From NCBI GenBank assembly GCA_018806985.1, contig JADANN010000460.1:248001-312000 (forward strand): a DNA stretch of 64,000 bases, in the 5' to 3' direction. A model generated the notes under the pieces. It had not been told where the DNA came from and did not search any database. It saw only the letters and a list, made by a program, of their open reading frames with translations. A program made the position numbers and the translations under genes. How positions within the stretch are numbered: the first letter of the stretch is position 1; each line of letters starts with the position of its first letter. This document shows positions 1 to 12,249 of this stretch, in pieces. This DNA comes from Angiostrongylus vasorum (taxonomy: Eukaryota; Nematoda; Chromadorea; Rhabditida; Metastrongylidae).

Positions 1-640
1 GCAGAGCAGCTTGGCGTGGGAAAGGAAACAATTTCCCACTCAAAAGAATCGAATAGGAAAGAGGAAAAAAAATTTGACAAAAGGGTGCTGTAAGAATTAA
101 GCGATAATCAAAAAAAATCCCCGTTTTGAAGTTTCGCCTGCTCTTATTCTGCGCAACAAAAACGACCCTTTTCATGATCGAATTGTGACGCGAGACGAGA
201 AGTGGATTCTGTAGAACAACCGGCGGTTTTCAGCCCAATGGTTGGATTGCGATCAGGCTCCACAGCACTTCCCGAAGCCGAAATTGCACCAAAAAGGTTA
301 TGATGACTGCTTGGTGTTCTGCAGCCAGGCTGATTCTTCACAGCTTCTTGAGTCAAGGCGAACCGATTACGGCAGAGGAATATTGCAAATAAATCCACGA
401 AATGCACCGTAAACTCTAACAACAACGATCGACATTAGCCAATATAAGAGGACCAATCCTTCTCCTCGACAACGTCCGGCCTCACGTTGGGGAAACAGCG
501 ATGCAGAAGTTGAAATTAGATCTCTCGCCTACCAACTATCACTTCTGCAAGCACATTGACATCTTCCTGGGCCAGAAATGCTCCACCAACCACGATGGCG
601 CTGAATATGCCTTCGACGTATTCATCGCTTCCTGAACTCC
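1..640 (+). pseudogene. mariner transposase relic, cut by left edge
   Basis: Reading the + strand in shifting frames gives mariner-type transposase segments in the right order. They are a helix-turn-helix stretch near 1-45 (EQLGVGKETISHS), the catalytic-core start RIVTRDEKWIL near 178-212, an SAQWLDCDQAP stretch near 229-262, and a C-terminal segment ending in a LPELQNFMQLE-like motif near 630-660. Several in-frame stops and frameshifts break the reading frame, so it cannot make transposase. The N-terminal part lies outside the window. The family (cut-and-paste DDD transposases of animal genomes) is known; the exact subfamily is inferred from the peptide pattern. Confidence 0.85.
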
Positions 641-783
641 AGAATTTTATGCAACTGGAATAAACAAACTTGTTTCTCCTTGAAAAAAAGTTTGAAATTT
701 AAACGACTTTTATTTTTGATTAATAAAGCTTTTTGTTTGAAGCAAGTCATGACATTTTAAATAACATGGTTAAAAACGCTCAT

Positions 784-804
784 TTGTTTCCTAACAACCT
801 AATA
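784..804 (+). repeat. right inverted terminal repeat of the mariner relic with TA
   Basis: The sequence ends TTTCCTAACAACCTAA followed by TA. Its reverse complement starts TTAGGTTGTTAGGAAA, as mariner ends do, and TA is the expected target duplication. It sits about 150 bp after the transposase remnant. The left end is outside the window. Confidence 0.65.
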
Positions 805-2714
805 ATAAAGTCACTTTGGGTTGCGATATCGCTTTTTGGAGGTGAAAGGCTAATTTTTTGTTATTTCAAATCATACATGAATCTGATTACTGAAATGTGT
901 TAAGAAATGTTTCCTTACGTCACTACATTGTCGGGAAGACTTCCTACAATGACTTGGAGAACCAGTGGATCTACAACTGTTAAGAGCTCGTCATGAAACC
1001 TGAAAACGTAGACTGAATTTCACCGGCGCATCAGAGTTCCGATGCAGAGATAGAAAATAACATTATTGCTGCTCGTGATGATTATGCCTTGAAATGTCGA
1101 CATCTTTACCGTGGAGTTGCAAAAAGTGTTTCCACTTTAGTCGAAGATTCTCAAGTTACCCTAAGCTCCATACCTTCTTTTTATTCCCAAACGAATCCAA
1201 GTTCTCTAAGGGCCTTTTTTCCCCTTCTACGGAACACATAAAGTCCTTTTCAATTGTATGGGTGTCTTCCATTCAAGTAGAAAGTCGTCAAGAAACCAAC
1301 TTTTTATATGTTGTTCTCTGTATGATTGAGCTGACACGAAATTAGTATAAAACTCACAAATAGAACTCGAAAATTGCTAGTACAACAGAAAAATACAAGA
1401 ACCATTCGAAGCAGTGAGTAAAATTCTCATAACAATGGAGCTGTGTGCGGATGATTTTTTTGAAAGCCTACTGATAAGGGAGAGGAAGAAGCGAGTGGAA
1501 GAAAAAAACACATATACACACTAAATGTAGGGCAGATTCCTCAAGGACAACGATGGCTTTTAGCGGGGTGTCAAATCTATGCAGCACTCTGAAATAGGAA
1601 ACTAGGAAGCCGTTATAATATAATTGAGAAAGAAAGCCGGAATTCCGGAACAACGTGTAGGTTAGCTGACACGTTGATGTCTGTCCTATGTTCTAGATAC
1701 CTTCACTAATAACTGAGTAGGTGCGCAGACGATTTGAGAGGGCCTGTGAGACACTCACAGTTATCATTGGGTTGAATCGACGAGAATGGAAAACTATCAG
1801 TATGATCAATAAACAGTGCTACTTTTTTCACCTTTCTCAGGCTAAACCGGTAGATTAACAATTCTATACAATCTGATGCCATTTGGCTTCAAGCTATCGA
1901 TTGTGAGAAACACCCCTAATTAAGGAATGAAAATGGTTTTATAAGGCACAAAAATGAATATGTGCGACCATTGTTTCCTTCCTAATCGAGCTGGAGGTTT
2001 ACCAAGAATGAAATGTAATAGCTCGCCACGTAAGCCTTCTGCCCTGCTCCTAAATCACTTGTTTCGAAGAACATCGAAGCGTATCTCTAACGTGGCACAG
2101 CTTTCAGTCTGTATGTTTGGGCCGAAAAATCTTAGAACCGAACAACCTCAGTGCTGAGCTAGCCATAACCGACATGAGAAAAATATTTCGACCATCTTCC
2201 GGTTATGATTGTGTTTTTTTGTCGCACTAACTGCAATTTAGAGATCCCACTAATCTTCCTACTAGTTGTCGAAAATTACTGACAAGGTGTTACGGCATAC
2301 GTCCTTGTTCTCCTGAGTTTATTTCCCGTGAGATTTTTGTTGTCATCGGTACCCTTCAGCATGCACTGAACGCGTTAAAAAAATGGGGACGGAAACCTAC
2401 TTGCAAGGCCTGTGCTGCTAGACGAATAGTGCTTTGTCTACTCTATTTCTTGGTCTTCATTACAACTTCTTGCAGTGAAAAGGAAGAAACTTCATCCAGG
2501 GTAGAACTGATTACTGTAGTGCGCACTAGAATGTGAAGGAAATCGCCTCAGGATCTCAATTACTTTTTCTCGTCAACAATTAGCGCCCTTTCAAGATGTG
2601 CACTTTGCATTGTAACATTAACATTGTGGTTTTTGTCTAGCAAATTCCTTTCTGGTATAAATTCGCCGACAATAAACACATAATGGGTGAATTGTAGTAA
2701 TAAAACGACTACGG
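805..2714. other. intergenic, no gene seen
   Basis: Only short chance frames are open here on either strand. I see no exon with matching splice signals and no clear repeat. Confidence 0.5.
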
Positions 2715-3160
2715 TTTATTAATGAACTCACACGAGATTTTTACATTTATTATGACTAACGTTTCGGTTGTACCACATTCATTAGAGGTACCATGACTCG
2801 AGTCGAGTATCCACAGCAGCTCCTCATTCCTGGGTTGCTGTTCTTCATTGCTGTCGTATCAAGAAAAATCGAATAGAATGGAGCACCGCAAGAGTGAAAC
2901 AGTGTCGTTAGAGCTGCTATTTGATACAGACCTTTAAACACACTGAAGGGATCTGAGCCTTAAGCGCAGTTACGCAGGATACTGGACGGCCCTTGGGGGA
3001 CTGTTGATCAAAATTACTTCTTTCATGGTGACAGTCCGTCCTGAACATCAGAACTCAATATCAAGGTTGCGAAGACCAACATCGCAAGAAGAAAGAACTG
3101 CTGTTAGCAGTAGACTCGAATCATCGTGGCTCTGATGAAAGGCAAACCACCGAAACAAAA
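2715..3160. mobile_element. family E non-autonomous element, degraded
   Basis: The left side has CACACGAG followed by CTAACGTTTCGG. The right side has TCGTGGCTCTGATGAAAGGC then AAACCACCGAAAC, an inverted counterpart. The same end motifs recur at 9464-9780, 20440-20745 and 32050-32440. No coding capacity is visible, so it would depend on enzymes from elsewhere. The borders are approximate. Confidence 0.5.
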
Positions 3161-3218
3161 GCTATACCAAAAATTTCTAGCAATATCGTGCAACTTTATA
3201 GATAAAGCAAAACACCTT

Positions 3219-3597
3219 CTAACGGTTTACCGCCTCATCGTGGCTGGGATGTGTTTCTGGGTGACAGGCAGCAATTTAAAGCGGGAGAATTCATCGCTCC
3301 GGCAGGGTCTTGCAAGCAAAGAAGGAGCCCTTCGTTTCCATCAGAAAGCTCAGCTAAGAGTAAACTAATACCAAGATTCGCCGCCGTCCTAGTATCAGAG
3401 TAGTCGCATGGTGGTAAATTTCCCTCTAATCCACATAGGCGGCGACTGCCAGTGGTGGTGACGGCCTAGGGCAGACCTCGGAGCTCTAGGAAACCAAAAT
3501 AGCTAAACCAGCAAAACTCCTTATGAATGGAAATTATGCTGAGGCGTGCACAACCAGTGACGACAGGCCATCCAAGTATATAAGCAAGTAAAGCAGA
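3219..3597 (+). repeat. family B short repeat with RTE-like tail
   Basis: This ~380-bp unit starts AACGGTTTACCGCCTCATCG and ends with a GCTGAGGCGTGCACAACC motif and a tail resembling CCAAGTATATAAGCAAGTAAA. Other copies lie at 31538-31931, 34157-34538 and 39258-39640. The 3' end resembles that of the + strand RTE LINE near 62.9 kb, so it is probably moved by RTE reverse transcriptase (inference). Confidence 0.7.
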
Positions 3598-4188
3598 ACA
3601 TTGATTATCAATGGCGAGCTTCGGTGACAGTTGGGATTGAATAGCACTATTATTGTGTCTCTATAGAAAGATGGGAAAAATTGTTCACGACTCTTGAAAG
3701 GGATTTGCATGCACACAGAGGAGCACTATTATTAACGACTTACGATGAAAACAATTATGGACAACATTGAAGAGTTAATAGATATCAGTCCGCTAGTGCT
3801 ATGATAGCGATTTTATGTTTTCCATAAAACGGATAAAGGCATAATGATGCCAACAAAACGAATGACTCATAATTGGTATAGTAATAGTAGAGCGTTCTCC
3901 CTCAAACCTGTTGAAAACAACTGGAACAGAAAGAAATTCCATTCCACCATTGGTGAACAGCAGAATCAATATGTTGATGACAGTTTACTACAGGTCCAGA
4001 TAAATACTAGCTAATCCTGTAAGCATGGGATAATGTGAAATTCTTCACCGAAAAGATCCTATGTAGGAATTTTGAAGGGGGAAATTTCCCATATAAGTTC
4101 GTAACTCCGTCCTTCTTACAACGTTTCTCTATATTTCTCATTTCAACACTTACAATATTTGTACACTTGTTGGACTCACTATGATATT
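3598..4188. other. intergenic, nothing seen
   Basis: No exon, RNA gene or repeat border could be supported here. Confidence 0.45.
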
Positions 4189-4455
4189 ACTATAATGCTG
4201 AGATATTTCCAAAACTGTGGACCGCAGGTGTCTGTGAGTGGGGAACGAACGCCTTATTACCCTTTCCAGGGTGCTAATGCGTTCACCACCACACCATGCG
4301 GATTCTTCGTTGCGCCTGTCTCTCAGCTAGTTCTATCGATCAGCGCCGTCAGCAATCACTTCTCAATGGGATTGATCTAGGGAGCCCAAATCAGCTGTAG
4401 TGGTTGTATCACACGTATTACCCCTGTCATGAAAAATTGTTATAGGCAGTAAATA
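4189..4455 (-). repeat. family D repeat, - orientation
   Basis: It carries the reverse complement of the family signature: GTGGTGAACGCG, then GCGTTCGTTCCCCAC, then TTTTGCAAATATCTCAG-like sequence. It lies head-to-head with the copy at 4456-4770, giving an imperfect inverted pair. Further copies are at 27395-27700, 32640-32830 and 55110-55510. Confidence 0.65.
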
Positions 4456-4770
4456 AAAAAGTTCACATTGTGATTTCAACTACAGCCTCAACTTGAATAG
4501 GCTCGTTGCCAAATTGTGTTACCTAGATCAATCCCGTTGCCGGGTGATTGCTGACGGCGCTGATCGATAGAACTAGCTGAGAGACAGGCGGAACGTAATA
4601 TCCGCATGGTGTGATGGTGAACGCGTTTGCACACGGAAAATGTAGTAGCGCGTTCGTTCCCCACCGCAAACACCTTCGGTCAGGAATTTTGCAAATATCT
4701 CATCATCATAGTCGTTGTATCACACTTAATACCGTGCAATGAAGAATTATAATAGGCAGTAAATAAAAAA
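4456..4770 (+). repeat. family D repeat, + orientation
   Basis: This is the second half of the inverted pair. A segment of about 70 bp containing GGCAGTAAATAAAAAAGTT occurs just before it (near 4445) and again at its end (near 4755) in direct orientation. Confidence 0.65.
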
Positions 4771-6788
4771 GTTAACATCACAATGATATTGTCCTGTTGC
4801 ATTAATATTACGTGTGTATGTTTTAATTACCTAGATTCGAGCGCTGTTATAACAACACGTCAAAAAGACTGGCAGAACAATGATCGGCTTCATACAGCAA
4901 CGTATCCATAAATTTTATCCGTTTTCCCCTTTATAATGCGAAAGATAGTACGACACAAGACATGGTTTTGGAATAGATCGGAATGGAATTATCCTTGAAC
5001 TTTTCTATTTGTTTAGAGTGCAATGACTTCGTCCGTTCTACGTCAGAGAGCTGCCATCTTGGCTTTGCAATTGACGATTTCCCAGGGGGGCGTTTGGATG
5101 CTTTTTCCCAACCCTTTCAGTTTGGCTAGTCGTAGTGCTCAAATGTTCTTATTTTTTTATCTCCATTTATCAGCAGAATTGAAAACCTTGCAGACGTGAA
5201 AGCTATTCGTCTTTGCCTTATTCGTGTTCACACTGACAGATCATTTTTGCGGGCCTGGAAGAGTGAAGTATCTTAATAATATAAACCTCTATGTATTACT
5301 GACCATGTCCTCAAACTGTTCAAATGACCTCATAGGAGGTTTCATCCCATTTTTCTCCTTAGAATTTCGCCACGTTCGCATAATAAGCCTCAATTTCTTT
5401 TTGTTCACTACCACCTGCTGTTAGTGCCTAGGGTGAGAAAGTCTGTGGAAAATTTGTACTAGTTCACAATTTTTCAATATCAACCACCTGAAGGTTGTAA
5501 GGAGTTTAGAGAAACGATGTCGAAATATGTGTTGATAAGAAATGAACTCTGCTAACTCTCCTATTATTGCATTAGGGCACAGTTCGTCTCCGAAGGTAGA
5601 AATCAATGCGGCCCATCGGAGACAGGAAGTTATTTCTTGAATCCAACTGTGTCTCAGAGCACGTGCATTGCCACTCTAGTTCTAGTTTTACTGAGAATCT
5701 ATAGGGGTCACGTAGCCTTCTTACTACTTCACAGCTTTTCGAACAAACTCATCGCTGTTATTTCCATAAGGCCATCGACGGCGTATGAAGCTCATCAAGC
5801 ATGAACCAATTCACTATGTAATTATTTGGGCCCACTTATGGGAATTTGGATGCATAGCTTTCATTTGCCACGCTACAGCAGCAAAATTACCAGTGCAAAT
5901 GAAATAGTTTCTGCAATGAATTTCCCAAATTGCACCTTATCAGTTTGAAGTGCTGATCTGTTTAAAATGCAAACACAAGACCAAAAAACAGTTATTAGCA
6001 ACTATTCTACGGTGTTCCTGTTTCTCTAACGCCTCTTCGGAGTCGTGATATACTGCTGGCTATTTCCACCTACCCCTCGGTTTGGTTGAGGAGCGCAACA
6101 GATATTTTATAACAACCAAATTTTGGTCAGAAAGATCGGCTACCATTTATTACTCCATAATTATTACACTGCAGACGGCATTGTACAATTACGGTTAGAT
6201 GAAATATTCCCAGGAATTGGTACGAGTTCAGCCTGGTAAATTGGCTGTCACACGGAGAACAGCGTGTAGGGATCGAACTTCTCGGAATGTAACTGTGGTT
6301 TCTGGTTAGCTGCTAGTTTAACATTGACTGAGTGCGTAGACTTGGATTTTTCTTGGAGTATAATTATAAGACGTATCAACTCCAATAAAGTTTACATTTC
6401 TTCTCGTTCTCCATGATTGTAATACATGACGATGTCTCTTCCATGAATGGTAACGTATGGAAGTGTCGTTTGGTGACCCATGAATCATTTCATGCTGCGA
6501 ATACACATTGTCGACATGGGTTACAAAGGCGTCTGGGTCTTGAACGTGGACGTAGTGGAAGATCATTGCATTCTTTCAAGGTCCACCGTATGCCTCTTAG
6601 TCATCCGTTGTCAACTTTGTGCAGCACATGACTGTTTCATACTATTTTTGGACTTTTTGATCTCGAAGGGCGAGGTGATTGTCTGATTTACCATCTAGGG
6701 CTTGAACTAAAGCACATAAGAGTCATATTTCACAATACATTATTTGAGTATAGTGGAAAATTTTCAACTGTTTTGCAGAATGCTCGGA
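4771..6788. other. intergenic, no gene seen
   Basis: Overlapping frames of 60-80 codons near 6318-6690 occur on both strands but have no family resemblance or good splice context. I treat them as chance. Confidence 0.5.
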
Positions 6789-7040
6789 GACTGCATATTG
6801 ACTACATAGCACATATTAGTTTTACCTAGGAGTTAATGAACATGTGAAATCACATGAAGTAAAAAGTCAGAAAGCAGCATGGAACGTGTTCAGGCCTACA
6901 CGGTGTTCAGACCCAGTCACTGACGGACTCAAAACTCACAGTCTGCTCTCAATCCTCGATTCAGCAGTGATTCATGTGATTTCACATGTTCATTAACTCC
7001 TAGGTAAAACTAATATGTGCTATGTAGTCAATATACAGTC
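6789..7040. repeat. near-perfect 70-bp inverted repeat, 112-bp spacer
   Basis: Arms at 6789-6858 and 6971-7040 are reverse complements with one mismatch in 70 positions by eye. The outer ends read GACTGCATATTGACTACATA and the mirrored form. The transcript would fold into a long hairpin. It could be a foldback or MITE-type element or a young palindromic duplication. No coding sequence is visible in the spacer. Confidence 0.85.
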
Positions 7041-8487
7041 TGTCTCGATTTATTTTTTAAAAGCAGATGGTTTTTCGCATGAACCGACCTGCTTCCACCT
7101 TTGAGTGTCCTCATTGAGCTGACTTTTTTAACAAGCTGACGACTTAGTCACAAACAATGGCTTAGTAAGAATTTCTAATTATCACGTAGGCGCTTTTCAT
7201 CCTTAAATGCACGATCTGTTATAATGTGGCGGCGATTGATTTTGGCAGGAAGATGTCGAAGTGTTAACATGCCTTCATAGAGAAATAAGGAATGATGTAT
7301 AAGCTGTATTTTGCGTTTTTTTCAGCATTAGATGGAATATTGCGTAGATCCACTTCTTAAACGACGACACCTGATAGGATCGTTCTTCGTAGCTGATAAG
7401 GAACTAATAGTGGTACTTCCAGCAGACTTCTGTTTGGTATCTCGGGTATTACATCCAGTGTTGGGTAGTCTTCATAGAGATTCCCCAACACACAAACAGC
7501 AAGCAAACTGGTAGTCAAATGGAAAAAACTTCATCGCCTTTCATTCTTGAATGGCCACGAGCGAAGTCTTGCGCAACTTTGAGATTCCTTTGTGACGACC
7601 TCTTCAGTGCAAGAAGTCCAGATATGTCGTGCCTTCTAGTTCAAAAAAACTCGATGTTCACCTTTTCGAACTCTTTTTTAACAGCTGCTGCTTTTCACGG
7701 TCTTAGTTCCATCTCGAACTCTAAGGGAGCGAATCATTTGGCAATTTCCTCACGCGAAGTTTTTCAATTCTGACGCAAGAATTGCGATGTGATGAAAAAC
7801 CCTGTAGAATTCTTACGCATTCTCGTATCAATCTCATATCATCACAAGATGTGATGAAAAGTCCACTTTTTATTTAACAGATCTATTGTGTCGATGGTTC
7901 CTCTTCCTGAAATAAAAAAAAACGCGTTGCCAAGCCTACATTGTCAATGAATGTGAGTGACAACATCGCTGACAAACGCCGCCACACCTTTTTCTTTTCG
8001 TGCGCTGAATTAGTAGACTGAAAAATTTCACAGAACTAATCCAACGCTCGATGTTAACGAGAAAAAGTATCCTAATTTCAGAGAGTGTTAACTCCATATG
8101 TCTGTGTGCAAGATAACTAATTCATTATTTCACCCTCGAGATGACGACGTCCCATCAACAGGCATTAGAGAACACGCGAGCGAATCCGATCGGCATCTAT
8201 AAGATTTTCAGCACTGAGAACATAATTGCTGATAGATTGCACTAGCGATAGCATTTCCGTCATAGACCATTGGAACAACCTGCTATAAATATTACTGCGT
8301 CTTCTCCTCCTGATCTGCAATATATTATCTTTGGCTGAAATCACGTTAAATAATCACCTTGCGAATGAGCGTCTGGCATCATCGATTCTCTACTCAACAG
8401 CGCTCCTCTTGAAGCTCAGTAAACTGAGTGAGTGCTGGAGGTGTAGGAACGGGATGGATTTATGTGTTCGATTATGCGTGTTTTTGC
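7041..8487. other. intergenic, no gene supported
   Basis: The - strand around 7530-7770 gives protein-like but broken segments that may be an old transposase or exon fragment. I could not place it. Nothing else stands out. Confidence 0.4.
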
Positions 8488-8741
8488 ATGTCGGTGGTGC
8501 TAGCCACGGTTAACACATGCGAATCATCGGGAGAATCTCATCGCACATCAGTGCGACTTGCTGGGTGTTATCCGCGAAGATCGACACCAAATCGAACAAA
8601 TCTCGCTATTTTCGCTGTCCAAGCCAAAACGAAAATATGCGACGAAGAACAGATGCTGTTAGTGTGCATCGGAACGAATGTCAATAAAGACCCCGAATAC
8701 ACAATTTTGTCAAAACAACGTCGAGCAGCTCATTTGGAGAG
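8488..8741 (+). CDS. candidate first coding exon, unknown protein
   Basis: An open frame of 84 codons starts at an ATG (MSVVLATVNTCESSG) and ends ERRAAHLE-like at a GAGAG|GTAGGC donor, leaving phase 2. A following acceptor at 8914 (CATTTCTAG|A) continues in matching phase with RLGEKTAIYVAAV. Codon use looks coding rather than random. It contains no motif I recognise. It may be the 5' part of the + strand membrane-protein gene ending at 18790, but the 9-11.4 kb gap is unresolved. The start could lie further upstream, because the frame stays open to about 8428. Confidence 0.4.
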
Positions 8742-8989
8742 GTAGGCATTTCTCAGCTTCTCGCACGCTTACTGATTGTTGCAACATTTGTTTTATGCTC
8801 TTCTCTACTCTCATTCTCATAAGACGACATCCATCGTTTTTCAAAGGTCCAAAATCGTATCTCGTCTTCCTGGTCTATTTCTATCTTGTTGCCAATCTCG
8901 TTCACATTTCTAGATTAGGTGAAAAAACCGCAATATATGTGGCAGCCGTCATGTCCATACATGTCCTGTTTTGTATAAGGGACTAATGT

Positions 8990-9463
8990 TTGAATTGAAA
9001 CTCTTTTACTCTCAAAATTTACTGGCCTTCATCCTCTGCAAAGCTTCTCTAATATCTGTGAGTATTCATCAGCATTTGACTGCTTTGAATTTTCACAATT
9101 TCATAACGCTTCGTGTTTCCATTCCACTTAATTTGAATACGGTAGTTGTGGTGCTCCCAAAAGACTGAAATCTACCATGGAATCCATGGAATATTTTTTT
9201 TCGTTTTTATTTGTATTAGATGCTATTATTATTCTTATGTTTCACTATGGCTACTGTAACCTAAATCTGCCAATCTAACTGTTCAAGAAATCTCAACTAT
9301 TTGTGCCTATTCAAGAAATTAAACTCTCTTCATCTTCAACACGTTTCACGAGATCAAATCAAGCACCGAGCTATTTTAATATTGAAACTGGTATTTATCA
9401 CAAACTTAATCTGGATAGTTCGGTATCGCACTTGTGAGTATCTTAGCAACTGTGGTAGTTTAA
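8990..9463. other. no gene seen
   Basis: A GTGAGT donor-like site at about 9058 follows an open frame, but no acceptor fits. Nothing else is supportable. Confidence 0.4.
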
Positions 9464-9780
9464 CATGTCTTTAAATTGTTGAGCTTACACGAGCTTGATA
9501 ATAAATATGTTTATTTCGACTAACGTCTCGACGTCTTCGTCTAGGCCTCCCCTTCCTCTTCCGACAGCCCTGTATAAAAGGACATTGCTGGTGTGCATGT
9601 CTCGTGTTCACTGAAGAATATCCGGTCTCGGTACGACAACGAAGACGCCACATAGAGATAACGAGCAACTGTGGACCACCGACATGGATCATCGGCTCTG
9701 ATGAAGACGAAGACGTCGAAATGTTAGCCGAAATAAACACATTTATCAACCTCGTGTAAGCTCAACAGTTTAAAGACATG
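9464..9780. mobile_element. family E element with ~80-bp terminal inverted repeats
   Basis: The left end starts CATGTCTTTAAATTGTTGAG and runs through TTACACGAGCTTGATAA to CGACGTCTTCGTC. The right end (about 9702-9780) is the imperfect inverse, ending CTCAACAGTTTAAAGACATG. The ~160-bp interior has no long frame. This is the best-preserved copy of the family and shows its short non-autonomous DNA-element structure. Confidence 0.75.
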
Positions 9781-10788
9781 TTGATTACTTCGTTACCGAG
9801 GTCCAATGACGGTCGGTTTGAAAATTATGGTAGTTCAGTGCATCGTTTATAGTCGAATAAATTACTATTGTAACCGTTGAAAATTGTAGTGAACTCGAAA
9901 GGCCAACAATCTTTGTATCTGTTCTGGAATGCAGTGATGCGATGTTTTTACTCTGCATCGATAGCGTGCACTGAATGCACTGAATGATGGTATCCACAAA
10001 GCATCAGATATCACTAGTTAACTGGAAATCTGTAAACAAAAAATGGATATTTTTTAGGACCACGTCGAAATGATTACTTTCTATTTCTTGTTACTTGTAA
10101 AAATGACACTATGATTCCATATTCACTATAAAATCTTCCTCGTAAAGTAATAACGCTTCCACACCTGCAAACTCCGATTCGTTTGGGAAAAATTTTTTCA
10201 GCAACACGTGAAAATTGCACAGAACTTCTTGTTCTTTTCATGGAAGCTGAGAGTTATCGTTCTAAGTAGCTACCGTTAGTTTGTTGTCGATAGGTGATCC
10301 AGATTTGAAAAAAAAACCTGTTTAAAACAGTGGCACTGGTTATTCAATTTGTCGAGGTGTTGAAGAGTAAATTTAGTAAACATATGGTCTTTCAACTGAC
10401 TAATCATTTGGGAACAAACTCCACACGTTATTAAAGATCCTCATTGTGTTCCAGGAAGACGTCTGAAATTGTGCGTTAAGAACATTTCAGTATTCTGATG
10501 TCTAGTGATGCCTGTCCTCATCTTAACAAGATTACTCTAACTTCCATTCTCTGATGTAAATTTCAGGGATTTGTTCTCGTCCATTAGGTTTATCCGTAGA
10601 TTGCAGAGGATTGACTCAAAATAATCCTGACCAGTCAAAACGATGAATCCATGTGAACCATATAATGGCAGCATAAAACCTATTCGTAGGTGGAGCGCCT
10701 CTTGAGTTTCTTTATCACTTCGCTAATGCTTCAACAGAAATATACGGATTTGTTGTACATACCTTTGACAGCGAGTTTTCCAATCTTT
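9781..10788. other. no gene seen
   Basis: AT-rich sequence with no supportable exon, RNA gene or repeat border. Confidence 0.45.
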
Positions 10789-10971
10789 TTAATAAGCAGC
10801 TTGTGCAGAGGTTGTGCTAATCCAGTCCTTTCGAATAGTTTTATGTAAAAAATTTTCACTAATACCACAGTACATCATCATAAAAGCAATGATGTAGAAA
10901 TTTTCTACTACTCCGAAACTTGTGAAATAAGCTTGAAACCGATTGGAAGTTTTCAAAATTCTCTTCAACAA
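10789..10971 (-). CDS. candidate terminal exon, hydrophobic, 7TM-like look
   Basis: The - strand frame ends YFTSFGVVENFYIIAFMMM followed by YCGISENFLHKTIRKDW and a stop. A hydrophobic helix followed by a basic patch recalls the last membrane segment and tail of nematode chemoreceptor-type receptors. I cannot assign a family. Upstream - strand fragments near 11302-11345 (WRCFLLITQFIT before a GTAAGT donor) and 12250-12291 could be earlier exons, but the phase was not confirmed across all of them. Confidence 0.25.
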   Translation of the reverse strand: MLKRILKTSNRFQAYFTSFGVVENFYIIAFMMMYCGISENFLHKTIRKDWISTTSAQAAY

Positions 10972-11420
10972 TAAGTTTCAGTTTTTTTGATGAAGTGACA
11001 TGAAGCTCTTACAAAATGACGTTTCTCCTGCAATGGATAATGTCTGGACGGATTTCGGTTTTCTTAAGAGCAACATTTCTTAGAGAGAAAGCACATAAAA
11101 AGGGCTCACCTAGAATGAGAAATGACTTTTTTTCGAAAATGAACAGAAGTGACTCTGAGAAAAGAGGAAATCCGTGGAAGCGTGAGCTATTTTAAACTAA
11201 CATGGATACTAACAATTTCAGATGAGCTTGTCAAGAACTCAGAAATTTATTGGTTGATGCAGAGATAAATTGAACATTGTGTGGTCTTGGTCAGTAACTT
11301 ACAGTGATGAACTGGGTTATCAACAAAAAACATCTCCATCCTATGCGAAACAGCAAAGTTGTGCGTCCATTTGTCCAAGAAATCAGCGTTTTTTTCGGAC
11401 TTTTTAGCATTAATATTCAG

Positions 11421-11576
11421 CTATCTATTGAAAAGTTTTCACAAAGAATTTTGAGCCTTTTAGAAGTCATCACATCTTCTGAAGTTTATGTGAGATCTGA
11501 AAAAATCATCATCGTAACCTCATTACCTGGCTTTAGTTTCAATGGTTCCATGAATGATGAACACGACGAATGCTTG
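11421..11576 (+). CDS. internal exon, unknown + strand gene
   Basis: 52 codons lie between acceptor TTAATATTCAG and donor TTG|GTAATT, phase 0 at both ends. The peptide begins LSIEKFSQRILSLLEVITSS and ends NDEHDECL. Its low stop content and mixed polar/aliphatic composition suggest a real luminal or extracellular segment. An alternative acceptor 13 bases upstream (CTTTTTAG) would add five residues. It probably belongs with the exons at 11990-18790. Confidence 0.4.
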
Positions 11577-11989
11577 GTAATTTAGAAAAAGAAGGGAAAA
11601 CATTAGCTCCTTATGGGAATAGATGTGCGCATAGCTTCAAAATGGTCTAAGTTATAAGCAGAGAGTTGAATATATATATGCAGACTAGGTGTTTTATGTT
11701 TAATGAAAAAAGTTCTCAAGCTAAGCTGTTTAGCAAGCAGATTTTTGTGAGCTGTTCTTTAATTTACAATCAAAAGTTTTCTCTACCGACTTTAAACAGA
11801 TATCTTTTATTTTATGCCGTATTTTTCCCTCAATCGTCTTTTTATCCCTTTTTATTTCTCTATATTTCAGTCTCAATCCTAATAGTGCTTTTAGGAAAGT
11901 CGTGATCTCAACTTCCAACTTTTCTCGTTATACTTTTTTTCGCTTGAGATTAACTCTTCACCGTAGATTAACGTGCTGCTTTTCTTTAG

Positions 11990-12017
11990 AAACAAAGTGG
12001 TCTACAAAGGGTACAAG
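11990..12017 (+). CDS. tiny internal exon candidate
   Basis: 28 bases lie between acceptor TTTTCTTTAG and donor TACAAG|GTAAAG. They encode NKVVYKGYK after one leading base. Both splice signals are good, but so short an exon could be chance. Confidence 0.3.
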
Positions 12018-12249
12018 GTAAAGTCCTGGGTTTTCCTATTACGATTAAGATGAGCAGCACTATTTACGACCGATTTTAAGAATACTGGCAGAATGTCTGT
12101 CAATTTGAACCAACCGTAGGTCTTGCGGATTTCTCTGATTGCAATGAAGTGGGTGTTTATTTAACCCACTGAAAAGTCCTTTTAGGGGCTCTGAAATTCA
12201 TAGTCATCCTTCCGTTGGTCTCAAGTACAGCTATTACCATATCACTTAC

